Shown here piece after piece: positions 23,085-35,300 of a DNA stretch of 64,000 nucleotides. Below the pieces are notes generated by a model. It searched no databases, had not been told where the DNA came from, and saw nothing but the letters and a program-made list of their open reading frames with translations. A program made the translations under genes and the position numbers. The stretch is from NCBI RefSeq assembly GCF_002999335.1, contig NW_020312037.1, positions 310,001 to 374,000 of the forward strand, read 5' to 3'. The stretch is from Cyclospora cayetanensis (lineage: Eukaryota; Apicomplexa; Conoidasida; Eucoccidiorida; Eimeriidae). How positions within the stretch are numbered: the stretch's first letter is position 1; every line of letters starts with the position of its first letter.

Positions 23085-26000
23085 ATGTCGAACTCTGTAG
23101 CCTTTCTTCCACGCGCTGCTCTGCAGGCGGCGTGCTTCATGAGACCTCCTGGCAGATTCAAGCGCGCAACTTTGCGCGAAAGCCCTCGTCGATTAGGGGG
23201 GCCAGGAGAGTCGCTGGTGAGGGCAGCAGTCCGACGAAGAGAGAAGGCTCGGCAATTCACTCTCCTCCCTCCCCCCAGGTACAAATGTCAACAACACGTG
23301 AAGCGGCAGGAAAGCCCTTCCCCCCCCTGTACTCACCCCGACGCTCCCCGACAGCCACACCAAACATCCGGAGAGAACGAGAGAGCGCTAGTACAGAGGG
23401 GGATGCAGCACCTCGAAAATAGGGCCCACAGAAAGTGATAGCTCGGGAAAAAGAGGATCATCACGGTGTGGGGGCACGATGTAAAAATCCCTGTGCGGCG
23501 ATCTCAAGCAAAAGCACGCAAACACCTCCCAACACCAGCATCAGCGCCAGCAAGCAGAGGCACTCTTGGTGACGATGGAACGGGAAAATGAGACTTTTCC
23601 AGCTTTTCATCGGGCAACTTGCATTCAAAGATTCCGCCGCGTGCTGCCCACGACCCTTGCAGCAGCCGCCATCCAACGATACCCCATGTGATGGCTGTGA
23701 ACCTGCCTTCAGGAAAATTCCAGTGCCACATGCTATCGAGGAACGTCGTCTTGAAGCCGTGCGGGGCGTCCCCCGAGTCTCTGCAGAGGCACTGCAACTG
23801 CGACTTTCCTTTCTCCTTGGCCCCTCTGCACCGCTGCAGCAGCAACAAGCCAAACTGAGGGAGGGTCTTACACCGTATCAAGCAGAACTGTTCATGTGGG
23901 AGCGGCAGGTCGGCTCCATTCTCCAAACAGCAGGAGCTATAGCATGAAAGGCCGCTTGATCTCACGTTTGTGCAGCCGCGGTGTGGGGTGTGGGCTCCCT
24001 TTGTTGCTCCGTGTATCAGCGAGCCTCCCGTTGTTGCGTCTTCCAGCTGTCGCAATCTGCATGCCTGTCTTCACGCGGATGCGTTGAGCAGCGCATCTTT
24101 CTTAGGGCCTTCTTTTCGTGGTGTCTTTCCCAATCGCCTCCTCACGCATCGCATTCTTTCTCCGTCACTTCATTCTGCTTCCCCTTCCCTCCTGCGACTG
24201 CCCTTTGCTGAGGTTGAGAAACACCGCTGTGCTGCCGTCCGTTGTTGATGCGCGTCTTGTTTGGGCTTCTTAGATGCGGGAAGTTCGTCGAGTGTATAGG
24301 GCTCAATTCTTGCAGCGTCTGGCTGAAGTAACTCTCGAGGAGCAACAGAGGCACCAGCAGCTCCTGCAACAGACAAAAGAAGGTGCAGTTCTCGATAGCG
24401 AAGCAAAGAGCGATTTTCTCTTAGGAAACGCATGGAAGCGGGGGGTGGGGGGGGTAGCGGGGCAGGGAGGGTTGAGGTTGGGGTGGGGGACGAGGTAGGC
24501 TTCGGAGTTTTTGCGCGGCAAAGCAGCTGCTTTTCTCCTAAGCCTTTCTGGCGCACGAAACATCCACTTACGTATTTCAAGGCTTTGCGCTGCGCATTCT
24601 GCTGCCCCGTAGACAAGCGCGTGCGGCGCGAAGAAACCTTGCAAAGGGTTCTTGAGGCAACAAAAAGGCGTGCGATGCTCCTGGATAGGCAGCAGATAGA
24701 ACGCAAGGGTTAGCTTCCGCTGTCCATAGCGATTTCTCCCACGTCCAGAGAGTGGCAGAGGCTTTTTGAGGGAGCTTCTTTTGCAAGGGCTCTCAAGTGT
24801 TGTTTTTTCTCCCTGCTGCCGTAGTCTGACAGAATAAGACTGGTTTCTCTCTGTCTCTGTCTGTCTCTCTCTCTGTCTGTCTCTCTCTCTGTCTCTCTCG
24901 GCCTGGTTGCATGCATGCCGCTCTTGCTTTATCGCCTATGCTGCTGCAGTGACGCAGGCAGTGCAGTTGGGTCGTGTTTCTCGAAAAAAGACGGCTAATC
25001 TCCTCTGGTTAGATAAACTCCAGGTACGTTGCGAGGCGTAGTAGTTTGATCCACCTTTCGATGGCTCTGCAAGGAGCTCTTTCCGCAGGAGTGGCCTCCA
25101 GGTTTGCCCTTCTGGACGTCAGTCATCTGCCCCCACAACACGCAAAAATGCCGTAATTATACAAGGTTGAGGCAGAGCAGCGATTCCCCGAGGGGCTTTT
25201 CATGGATAGATGACGAGCTGGCTGTGCACCCGATTTTGAACTAAGGGCCTTTATCCCCGCTGTGCGGCGCGATTGCGTGTGGGCAGAAAGCCTCACATTA
25301 CCAGCGAGCCGAGAGAGAAGCTCTGGAGGCTAAGGGCCCAGGAACCCTTGACACGCCAAAGGACAGACTTCGCGCGGAGGCTGAGGCTCGCAAGGAGGCC
25401 CTTAGGGGGCTTGAGGAGAGGAACGTATCGGCAACTCAACTTTTAGAAAGGCTAGGTACGATTTAATGCTTGCTGTGACCGCTTCTCCTACTGTTTGCAG
25501 TATCTGCTACTGTTGCCGTATCTGCCCGCCACTCCAGCCGCTCGCCGCTGCATTTGCTGTAGGCCCCTCGGTGTGGTTTGCAGGCTTCTGCGAAGAGACT
25601 CGCAAGGCCCCAAACAAAAAGATCACGGGCACAGATGACATCTTCAGGTGACGTTGGTGCTGTGGCGTGGCTGTTTCCCCGTCTGGTGGCTTCCGGCTGT
25701 GGTGCCGTGTTTTTGTTTCTGCATGCGTTCTGCTCTGGCAAGTGCTGTAGGCGCTGTGGTACAACGCGCACAGCATCGCGTGCTGCTGTATGCGCTCAGG
25801 GAAATAATGGAGGCGTCGTTTGCTTTACTGCCAGAGGATGGGCCCTCAACAGTTGGAAGACGCTCCAAGGAAGGAACCGAGACACGGGATAAGGCCCCAC
25901 TGTCAGAGAAGGCAAAGGCCGCAATGCAATACGCAGCCTTCTCCAGTAAGGCTGCTGTTATGCTTACGACTGCTTCTGCTGCTCTTTATTTTTTACCAGT

Positions 26001-26817
26001 TGCAATGGGGCAACATGGATGCCGTGCGGCGGAGCTCGGAATTTTCATCGCGCTGTTTGCTACCTAAAGCTAGCCGAGGGTTGCATGCGCTAGTTGTGCC
26101 CTGCTAAAATCAACTAGGGCTGTCAGTGGCTGGGTATGGCGTGGCGTGAGGAAGCTAGCTGCGGTTGGTCGCAGCAGCAGGCTGTGGAGAATTTGTTTCT
26201 GTGCGCTCTTGGCAGACGAGGAGAAGTTGGCGCTAATTGACGAAAAGCTAGAGCAACTGACACAGCAGATTGAACGCCAATCCGAGGTCAGAGGAACCCC
26301 AACAGATCTTCTTCTTGTGCAACTGAGGGACCACCTCGAAGCGGCGAAACAGGCTTTTCTTGTAAGAAAAAAAGAGGACCTAAACGACCTCAGTTGGTCC
26401 CAAGGAGCGGTGGGGTCGGGTTAATACAGTTGCCCAGAGGGTGCAGGAAGGGCAGAGACTGCGAGGGGAGATACGATGGTGCCTAGATGGAGCAGTTTAG
26501 AGCACTTGGTGGGAGCTACATACAGAGAGTGTGTGAGAACGCTCGCGGTTACAGGTTTCTGGAGGGTCTTATGGGCAGTTGGGGCTAATGGGGTCCCTCC
26601 TCTACGCTTTCTCCTTAGCTACCGAAGCCGGCACTGCGCCTTAGAACTCGTCCGGCATAATCAGAACTGATGCTCTGGTGTGGATGCGCTGCGTTTGAAG
26701 GAAGGGCAGTACCTGGAGGAAACTAGCAAAAGGGTGCAGAAGAAGCAGGGTCAGATGGTGCAACAGCAGCACCATGACCACGACGACACCCAGGCGCCTG
26801 AGGGCGATAAGGAGTGA
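23085..26817 (+). CDS. Basic coiled-coil protein, possibly mitochondrial ribosomal mS26-like
   Basis: Seen: ATG 23085 opens a 194-nt exon (to 23278) with an Arg/Ala-rich start (MSNSVAFLPRAALQAACFMR) typical of mitochondrial import signals. Later exons: about 23710-23900 (IPVPHAIEERRLEAVRG, YQAELFMWERQ), 24274-24400 (MREVRRVYRAQFLQRLAEV), about 24615-24710 (DKRVRREETLQRVLEATKRR), about 25290-25451 (RLRAEAEARKEALRGLEER), 25584-25649 (FCEETRKAPNKKITGTDDIF), from about 25800 (REIMEASFALLPEDGP), about 26215-26360 (EEKLALIDEKLEQLTQQIER) and a last exon to TGA 26815-26817. Four successive junctions agree in phase. The protein is almost wholly charged helix. An N-terminal presequence, a YxxE/RREVR helix and 'T..N....I' near the end recall mS26 (MRPS26), but this is weak inference; a cytoskeletal coiled-coil protein is the alternative. 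Confidence 0.6.
24846..24899. repeat. Intronic (TC/TG)n pyrimidine microsatellite
   Basis: A run of CTCT/CTGT units within an intron of the coiled-coil gene; it is pyrimidine on the coding strand. Confidence 0.85.
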
Positions 26818-28001
26818 GGGAAATTCAAGACGAAAAGCGTTTGATGCCCATATCGCACTTATGGGGCTCTCTAGCCAAAGTCCAATGTACTACTCCCTCC
26901 TGTATATCAGCCACCTGTCAACGCCATGATCTTCTAGGACCCCTGAGGTAGCTATGTAACGCTGCTGCCCGATGATGTTTCCACGGTTTCGCCAAAGTTT
27001 TGCTGGCTTCTTATTGTGTGGAATCATCGAGCGCGGCAGTGCGCTCAATTTCAGGGATTCAGGCGATACACGCAACTGCCACTGGCTTTCTCTGTAGCAA
27101 CCCATGCCCTCACGACCACCCTAGCCTTTTTTTCTGCAATCTGGGAATTCGGGACATTTTTGAGGCTCATTTTGTGCCTGAGAAACCTCCCTGCACAGTG
27201 GTTTCTGTCTCGCGACATTAGCGAAGCTACAACGCCACTCAGGAGCATTAAGGGGGTTCCCGCTGCCCTCACTCAGAGCTCCCCCAGAGAGTTCCCTAGT
27301 GTTCCTAACTTCGTTACGAATATTAAAGCCAAAATGCAAAGCTTTTAGGGGCGTTTTCAGCGCTACAGATAATGCCAGGGAAGATGGAAGGCCTTGTGCT
27401 CGTTCAGAGCGTGCGGGGCTGCGGTGACTGCCTGTGCGACTGCCGCAGTGTTCCCCCTGCTGTTTTTTTCGTTGCTTACAGAGTTTGTCATCCTTGGTTC
27501 TACATGTGTTTATAAACGCGAACTCAAAGTGCTAGAGATAGTCGCAAGACATGAGCATCGGGCCCCCGGTAGCGCAAACGACCGGGGGTCTCCAGGTGAC
27601 CTTGAGGTCCATCCAAGAGTAGCTGCTGCTGCTGCTGTTATTGGTGGCTTTCATATCGGTTAGAGCACACGTGGCGCAAGTCTGTACTACCTAGGTACCT
27701 GCGGCGTGGTTAGCCAAAATACAGCAGCGATAAAGCTTGGCCTACAGCCACAGCCACCTGGGGTTGCCCCCAAGGCCCCCCTCCCTCCCTGCCTAAACAA
27801 TGCAAAAACCGAGGGCCTCCTCCAGACAAGAAGGCGCTTGTAGCTGCAGCATTCGCGCCTACTGTTGCTGCTTAGAGGCGAGAACTGGGCGCACGCTGCC
27901 GTTATTTCAATAGAGCACACTACAAGCAGCGAAAGAGGCCCCTAGCTGCAGCACAAGGCCCCTCTATTTGCAGCAAAGAACTCGTGCAGGCACTTTTCTC
28001 A
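26818..28001. other. Spacer between the coiled-coil gene and the kinesin gene
   Basis: Both neighbours are on plus, so this holds the 3' flank of one and the promoter of the other. A plus-strand frame at 27394-27663 contains a hydrophobic stretch but has no recognisable family or supporting splice pattern. Confidence 0.5.
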
Positions 28002-31000
28002 ATGCCCTGGTTACGAGGCTCCATTGTGGGCCCCCGAAAGAGCAAACGGAGTAGCGCTGCGGCAATTGCCGCAGCGCTGGACCAGCCCCAGACGCACGGA
28101 GCAGAGCCGAACCAGCCCGACAACCAACAATTGAAAGCCCCGCAGAAAGGCCAGCAGCAACAGGAACTCAAGCAGCAGGATCAGAGAGAACACCAACAAC
28201 AGCCAGACGAAAGCAATCATACGCCAGCAGTGGAGTTGCTTGACCAGACGCAGCAGCACTGTTCGACTAAAGAGAGTCAGTCCGATCCTGGAGAACACCA
28301 GCATAACCCACACCAAGGGAGAAAAGGTCGAGGGGCGAAGGGAGGAGAGGCGTCAGAGTGTCCGCCTCAGCAGCAGCAGGAAGAGCATGCGACCGCACTT
28401 CAAAAAAAAGGGCAACAGGAGGAGCAGGAGGAGCAGGGGCATCAGCCCCTCGCAGGTAGCATTTGTACAGCTGAGTGTGTGTAGCTGTTATTACTTGACC
28501 GAAAAGGGTACGGTTGGGGGCTGCATCTTTCTGGAGTATTTCCCTTTGTGTCTGACTTACCGCAGCAGCGGCAGAGGCCGACAGAGCGGCTGCAGCAGCA
28601 GCAAATGCAGCACCCGATGGAGCAACAGACCTTGTGCTTTCCTCTACCCCCCTTGGCTCAAGGCTGTGGCGGGGTCCCAGTGAATTGCCTCCTTGGCTAC
28701 CGTACAACTCTAGAGGATCATTTCGCCGTAGCGTTTCGCAGGAAGCAGCGGATGGGCCTGAGGGGCCTCAGCGTGAGATTTGTCACGGTAGGGGGAGGGG
28801 GGGTGTTTAGGAAATGAGGTTTCCTGCAATTCTTATGAAGGCCCTTCAATTTACTTTTTTCGAGCCCGATAGATCGTTTTTCGTCAGTCACGTGAATATC
28901 CCCCCTCTGCATCCCATGGCTCTGCGACTACACAAAGGACGGGGAGTAGCACCAGCCCGCCGCTTTCACTGGTATTTTCTTTGATGCAGTTTCAGGAGGT
29001 TCAGGAGGCAAGCTGGTCCTTCAAGAGGGAGCTCGAGAGGGTCCGTTGCTGCAGAAGGGATGCGCGGTTTGTGTGCGCATTCGTCCAGAGTCCTTTGATG
29101 AGGCCCAGACAGGGGCCCCGTGCTGTTTGGAGTTGGGGGCCCGACTGGAGGGCCCCAGGAGTAGGCAGAATCTGCTGGTTCATGGCTTGCGTCAACAAGT
29201 CCATCGTTTCTCGTTCGATAGAATTTTTGACCAAACAGCGTCTCAGGGGGAAGTCTTTGCGGCTGCATGCCTACCGGTAGTCCGCTGTGCTCTCTCGGGC
29301 ATTTCCGGGGCCGTTCTGGCATACGGACAAACTGGATCTGGCAAAACATATACAATGACTGGACCTCTGGACGAATCACTCGCTGATCCACTCATTGACA
29401 GGGGGAAAGGCACGCAGCTCAACAAAGCGCAAGCAATTGCGTATAACTCCAGACGCGCGCAGTCACCAACATCTCCCAGCGCGTGGGTTCCTCCAGCAGA
29501 TAGGGACCGCAATCCTGATACAAGCGCGCAAAAAGCAACTGGAGGAGGAGCTGGTGGACGCCCTTGGCAAGCCTCAGTACTCAGGCAACCCCTTGGCGAG
29601 CCTCCTGGGGGCCATACACGCGCCTCATATAATACTTTTGGCGTGTCCACTTTGCGGGATCCTGTAGACACCGGTATCCCCCGTGCTGAGCGACCCCTTC
29701 GGGAAAGCCTTTTCTGTATGGAAGATGCAGAAGAGGACAGCATATTACGAAAGCATTCCGCTCAAGTAGCTGACAGTAGAGGCCTCATGCCGAGGGCGCT
29801 GGAGGAATTATTCAAGTTCATTGAGACACTGAAGCATCAAGAGGCATCAGAAAAGGCTCCATTAGAGTCTGCACCTAGCGAAAAACTTCCGGAAAGCCGA
29901 GGCAGGGCCATTCGGCGATCCTCAGAAAATGATAGTGGAGTAGCGCAAGGCATTCCCCAACAAGGACAAATGGAGATACAGCTGACTGCAACTCTGGTAG
30001 AAATCTACAATGAAAAGATCTTCGATCTTCTAGACCCATCGAGAGGTTCTCTAAATGTGCGCGAGGCTCCGAACGGGCAGACGTTTGTTGTGGATGCCTT
30101 AGAGGCTGAATTGTACTCCTACCCACAGGCCCTCCAGGTAAGATAAGACCTTTGCCAGCTGTCCGATCTGGAAACTCCAGGAAGCAAAAAACAGATTAGC
30201 GAGCCCACCGGGTGGTCCGAACAACCTTGTGCGCCTCTCGACGTAGCCCAAGCTGGCCTTTAATAGCCTCTGTCTCTTTCTTTCTTTTTCTTTCTCTCTC
30301 TTCCTTTGTCTTTCTCTCTCTTTCTTTGTCCTCCTATCTCTCTGTCTCTCTCTGTCTCTTTACTGCTATTTTTCCGTGCAGTCTCGTGTGTGTATATCCC
30401 TTGTATCACTATCCATGTTTCGAAACTACCTTCTTCTTCCCGTCTTACCACCCTCTATCCCGCTCTCGTGTATCTTTTTCTTCCCTATCCCCCTTTGCTT
30501 TTCAGGTCATTCGTCGTGGGTTGCAAGGCCGCGCCTGTGGTCGTACGGCAGAGAACTCTGTATCCTCCCGCAGCCATGCAGTGCTGTCTTTGACTCTGAG
30601 ACAGCGCCGCCGCTCCGAAGGGCGACTGACAGAGTCTACCTTAAATCTGGTTGACCTTGCAGGTAGTGAAAGGGGAGACACATCGATGGGAGGCAGGCGG
30701 CTCCAGGAATCTCAAGCCATCAATAAGTCTCTTCTCGCTCTGGGCAATGTTGTCAACGCTCTGGCGGGAGGCTCCCAAAGGGCCGGGGCCCCACAAGGGC
30801 CCCACGGCAAAGGGGGTGGGCCCCCGACGTGGTGTCCCCGACGACGGCATGTACCGTACAGGGAGAGCAAGCTGACCCGTCTCCTGCGGCACTCTCTAGG
30901 GGGGAGCGCCTTTGCCGTCTTGATTATTTGTTGCTCCCCGCATAGCCAGAACCTTCAAGAAACACTCTGCTCTCTCAGATTCGGTGACAGGGCCTCTCGG

Positions 31001-31795
31001 TTAGAGAACAAGCCAGCTGCACAAGACAAAGTCTCTGTTGCTGCCCTCAGAGAGCAGCTACAAGACACCGCGCAAACAATCAGAATGTATCAAGCATGCT
31101 TGCGCTCCCTCAGGATTGCTGTTGGCCAACAGCAACAGGCCATAGGCGTGCTACAGCACCTCATACCGACGGGGGCCCTTGTTTCCTCCGAGGAGCTCTG
31201 CCTCCTGCAAGCTGCTAAGGCGGCAGCAAAGGAGGCCATATTAGCTGACGCAGCAGCGCACCTCCCGGGGGGCCCCAGAATACAGCGGGGACCGGAAGCA
31301 GGGTTCCCCAAAACCCTGGTGTCCCCCCGAACCACTAGAGCAACATCTACTGAACGACGCACGCAGTCGTGTCCTCCCTATAAGGGGCCCCCGCGGCAGA
31401 GCTGTGACAGGGGAGAAGCAGCAGCGCTCTGGAGAGGCCGAGAAGGCACTCCAGCTACCGGTAAAGGCTACCAAGTGCCTCCAAGGGCCCCCTTCACATC
31501 TAAAGCGGCAGCAGCAGAGACCAGGGGTGCTGCAGCCGGTGCTGCAGCCCGACGGGTTAGAGGTCTCGAAGAACAGAAGAGCAGAAACAGGGAGGCAGCC
31601 CCAAGAGGAAACGTTGCACGGCACACCCTCGTGGCTGCAACATCAGCAGGAGTGACAGCGGCGGCAAGAGCACGAGCAGTAGGGGCACCAGCAGAAGAAG
31701 CAGCAGCCACACCAATAGTAGCGAAGGCAAAGGCAGCAGCTGCACCTGGAGAATCGCATGAGATTGAGCTACAAGCTGAACCAGGAGAGTCATGA
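28002..31795 (+). CDS. Kinesin motor protein with Gln-rich N-terminus and large loop insertions
   Basis: Seen: exon 1, 28002-28455 (ATG; Gln-rich, uncertain), phase 1 to exon 2, from 28990 or 28996 to 30137, then phase 0 to exon 3, 30506-31795 (TGA). Motor landmarks in order: GCAVCVRIRPESFDE, SFDRIFDQTASQGEVF, P-loop AYGQTGSGKTYTMTG (29320-29365), LVEIYNEKIFDLLDP, switch I NSVSSRSHAVLSL, switch II LVDLAGSERG, INKSLLALGNVVNAL, YRESKLTRLLRHSLGG and a neck-linker-like RASRLENKPA. All ATPase motifs are intact. After the motor come a short Gln/Ala helix and an Ala/Arg-rich tail. Insertions: about 139 residues between the P-loop and GLMPRALEELF, about 50 before QLTATLVEIYN, and about 30 before YRESK. 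Role by family: ATP-driven microtubule motor. The N-terminal motor followed by NKP suggests plus-end movement; the subfamily is not assignable by eye. The first exon join is plausible only on phase. Confidence 0.93.
30267..30360. repeat. Intronic TTTC/CTCT pyrimidine tract
   Basis: Repeated CTTT/CTCT units fill the middle of kinesin intron 30138-30505. That intron has a GTAAGA donor and a TTTTCAG acceptor. Confidence 0.85.
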
Positions 31796-32303
31796 GTGAA
31801 CTTGTCACCCCGGTTATGGGGCTTTTAAGGCCCTCCACCTCTTTGAGGTGTAAAAGGGACCCTCCCTTCCCTCTTTGGAAGCGCCGTAAGCTTTTGGCGC
31901 ATCCAAACGCCGGGCGTGCGACTAATCGGTCTTTTCATTACTTAAAACCTCTTGAGGAGTCCCCAAACCACGACTTGGTAGCTGTGGCATGCCTCTCTCC
32001 CTCTCTCTCTCTGCACAGCACTAACAACACCCTACTTCTTAAATTAAAAGCCGTGAAAAGGTTCCGCTACCTCTCTCTCCCTTCAGTGGAGCTCGTATGC
32101 TGAGGCCTGGTGGCGCCTTGTATGGCCTCACAGGGGGCCCTCCGAGCCGCCTGTGTGGCTCCCATCTTAAGAATTTACAGCCAATGAGGGGATTCAAAGG
32201 GGAGAAATAGAGGTACACACTTAGTCAAGATGCACTATGTTTCCGCACGCTTCCTCGCTTCCGCACACAAGTAATCAAGACTGAGGGCATCCTTCAGGCG
32301 AAA
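31796..32303. other. Convergent spacer between kinesin and giant gene
   Basis: Carries the 3' flanks of two converging genes. Short CT-rich runs occur near 31996-32015. No gene seen. Confidence 0.6.
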
Positions 32304-35300
32304 TTACTCAACAGAGGCACTGGCTGTGCATAGACCGCAAGGCCCTTCTTCAGCCTGACCCACAAGCGCCGCAGGAGTGCTGGAGGTTCTGACGGCCCCT
32401 ACAGGCTCCAAGACGTAGCTCATTAGCTTGGGAGGGGCCAGTTCATCAGGAGTCGTGCGTCTTAAAGGCAAAAAGAAGCGGCCCATAGGCAGCCATCCGC
32501 AAGGCCTGTGCCTTAGGGAAGGCTTCTCCTGGAGAGAAGATTCGCTGGATCCCTCAAGTCCGTAGAGAAACGCGGTGCAATCGTCAAGCATCGCGGGAAA
32601 GGTAAGAGCATCGGGATTGAGGGGTAGGGCCCCCAAAGGCCCCTCAGGGCGTGCGTCCAACAGCCACACTGTTACACGAACCGCCAACAGCGGCAGAAGC
32701 GCTGCTGTGGCAGCAGCCGTCGCTGCCGCTGGACGCTCGTTGAGGGGCCTCCGAGCAAGCGCGAGATTCCTTGCAGCCTCTTGGATCATCGCCGCCGCGT
32801 TTCTTTGATCAGGGGGAAGCTCAGCGCCCTCTGAGAGAGCCCTTGAAACAGCTCGTACAACCGCGTCCATGTATGCGTGGGGAGGCCCCTGCAGTCTGAG
32901 ACTCCACCGCCACTGGGGGTTCTTATCCCTGAAGACTGCGGCACTCGCGCCTTGCTCCGCGTAGAGCAGAGGCTCCTGAGTCGCGGGAGGGAGGGGCAAT
33001 CGGCAGCCTTTCCCCGCAGAGGCCCCCTCAGACAGACTCTCTGATAGTCTGGAGAGGCACGCAGCAACGGCAGGCACAAAGGTTATGGCTGCAGTCGCAA
33101 AGGTTGAGGGGAGAAGGCCTGCCCAGCGGCGGAGATTCCGAGCGCCCCCAACGCGAAGAGACACCCGAAGAAGGCCAGGAGTCGAGAGCGCTTCTCTAGG
33201 GGCCTGTATTGCTGCTGCTGGAGGAGACGCCTCTGCGGAGAGGTCGTCTCTTGCAGCCACAAGCGCCACTGCTGGTTCCGAAGTACCCCTCGCCGCTTTG
33301 TCTGAAGCGTCTCGCGCACTTCGAGGCCCTCGTCGTAAGATCGCGAGGAGTTCGCGAAGAGCGAGCTTCATGGTTCCGACATCTGCTGCTTTCTGCGAAG
33401 AAGGGCGCAGCGTTGCAGCCTCCGTCTCAGCGGTGGCTGCCTCCAGAAAGTGGCAGCACAGAAAGCTGCGTGCAGCATTCCACAGATCGAACAGCTCCAC
33501 AGTCTTTCCCTGAGCCCTCCACACCTGTCTGAACGCCATACACCCGTGCAGCAACAGCCACTCCTCGGCTGTTAGGGACGAGCTGCTGCTGCAAGCGGCA
33601 CTGCCGCAGCTTCTGCTGGAGACGGGAGACGCCTGCGTTCCATCCCACGCGGCGCTCTGGGGGGCCCCCGAAGCCATCGACCGAAGCAGCAGCGACTGAA
33701 AGGCACTCCACGAAAGCAGTCCAAAGCCAAACGCCTCCTCCTCTCGCGGTTGATTCTGCCGACGCAGACCTTCAAGCAGAGCACCCAGAAAGGGATGCAG
33801 CTTTCGGGAAAGCTGCTGGAGCGCAGCAAGAGTCAAGAAAGGCTTCGCCAGCACAAGCGCGTCAGGGGGCCCCCGGACGGCCTTCTGGACGAACTGCATG
33901 CATCCCGGAGGCCCTTGATCTCTGAATGCAAACGCACAAGAATTGCTCTGCTGCGCATTTGTGAAGAAAGGAGCAGCAGAGGGGTGGCAAGGCCAGCCGC
34001 TGTGATGTAAGAGGGCTAACGAGGGGAAAAAGAGCGACGTCACCATACCTCAGAGAGGCACAGAGGGCTTCCCATGTTACCCACTCCTCACTGCCCCGTC
34101 CAGGCAGCTCTGCCTCGCTGTTGCAGCGTCTTTTCCAGCGGCACAAGAATATGCCAGGTGGCAGATCGGATACTGCAGAAGCCCACGATGGGGTCGCTTC
34201 CGAGGGGCCTCCTTCAGCTATTAACTCCACCGACAGCAGCAACCTTCCGCGCACGAATCCCAGAGAAACTCCGCTTCTGCTTGGATATGCCGCAGCCACC
34301 GTCGTTGGAGACGTCCGTTCCGACGCAGGAGCTTCGGAATCGCTCTCTAGGGGCCTCCCTGGGAGCATCAGATCGTCAGGCGGCCCTTGATGCAGCAGGA
34401 GGCTCAGCGCAGCCTCCGCAACGGGTTTGCCAGCGCCTCCAGGAACGCCTAAAATAGCGCTAGCCAGCGCTCTTTCCTCCAGAAGGCAGGAGGCCTCACG
34501 CGTCTCCTCGATCAGGCAAAAAGACAGATGCGAAGGGCCTCTGCGTAGGCACACCAGTTCACACAGGCAGTTATCAAAAATATGCAGGAGGAAGAAGGGC
34601 CAGGCAAAACGGGCAATAGAGCGGCAAGCGAGACGCTTCTGCACCAGCAGGCTTCCTGGGGATTTTCGAGCAGCAAGCGCATGTTCGTTCAGCTAGACAG
34701 CAGCAGACACGCGGGAGGGGGCACTTCTACCCTCGATGAAACCGCCCTTACAGGTGGGGTTGCCCTTCCCTTAGGCCGTAGTGCTGCTGTCGCTGCTTTG
34801 ATCGCTGCAAGGTGAACACAATACCAGTTGCTCCGAAGGCTGCAGGAGGCATTAGTACGAGGATCCCCTCAGAGCCTGTGGGGGTTTGCGGGGGAACCAG
34901 AGGAATTCGCCAGCGCTGAAGCTCGCGATTGCGTGGAGGCTCCCCGTGGAGAACGATGGTCAGACTCCAGGTAGAGGGTTGCTCCTGCTGCTGCAGTGCC
35001 TGCTGCTTCTCCTGAGCTGATTCTGGAATACTCAGAACCAAGTCTGCGATCCGGATGCGCATGCATGATGATGCGCTGATGGGGAGGTCCTCGGACGTTG
35101 CTGACTGCTCGCTTTGCAGCTGCTCATGATGAACGGTGTCTCTCTCTGCGTGCGGCTGGGAAGGCAATGCTGCTGTCACTGACACGTTCTCTTGTGGGAG
35201 AGGGACACCCTTTGGGCTTGCAGTTGCAACAGAGGCGACAAGCGGCTCCTCAACGGATTCGCTATCCCTCTTTAAGGGCTGTTTCGGGTGCTGCTCTCCG

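Noticed and set aside
24170..24706. 178-residue minus-strand frame with a Pro-rich stretch
   Set aside because: It is antisense to coiled-coil exons whose phases agree with each other; the Pro run comes from a G-rich intron.
27394..27663. Plus-strand frame with a hydrophobic segment
   Set aside because: No family resemblance, no supported start context and no neighbouring exon could be joined.
28011..28316. Minus-strand Leu/Val-rich hydrophobic frame resembling a membrane protein
   Set aside because: It is the complement of the Gln-rich CAG-type kinesin exon; antisense of CAG repeats always reads as Leu-rich and carries no family motif.
30260..30451. Minus-strand Lys/Arg/Glu-rich frame
   Set aside because: It is the antisense of the pyrimidine tract in the kinesin intron.
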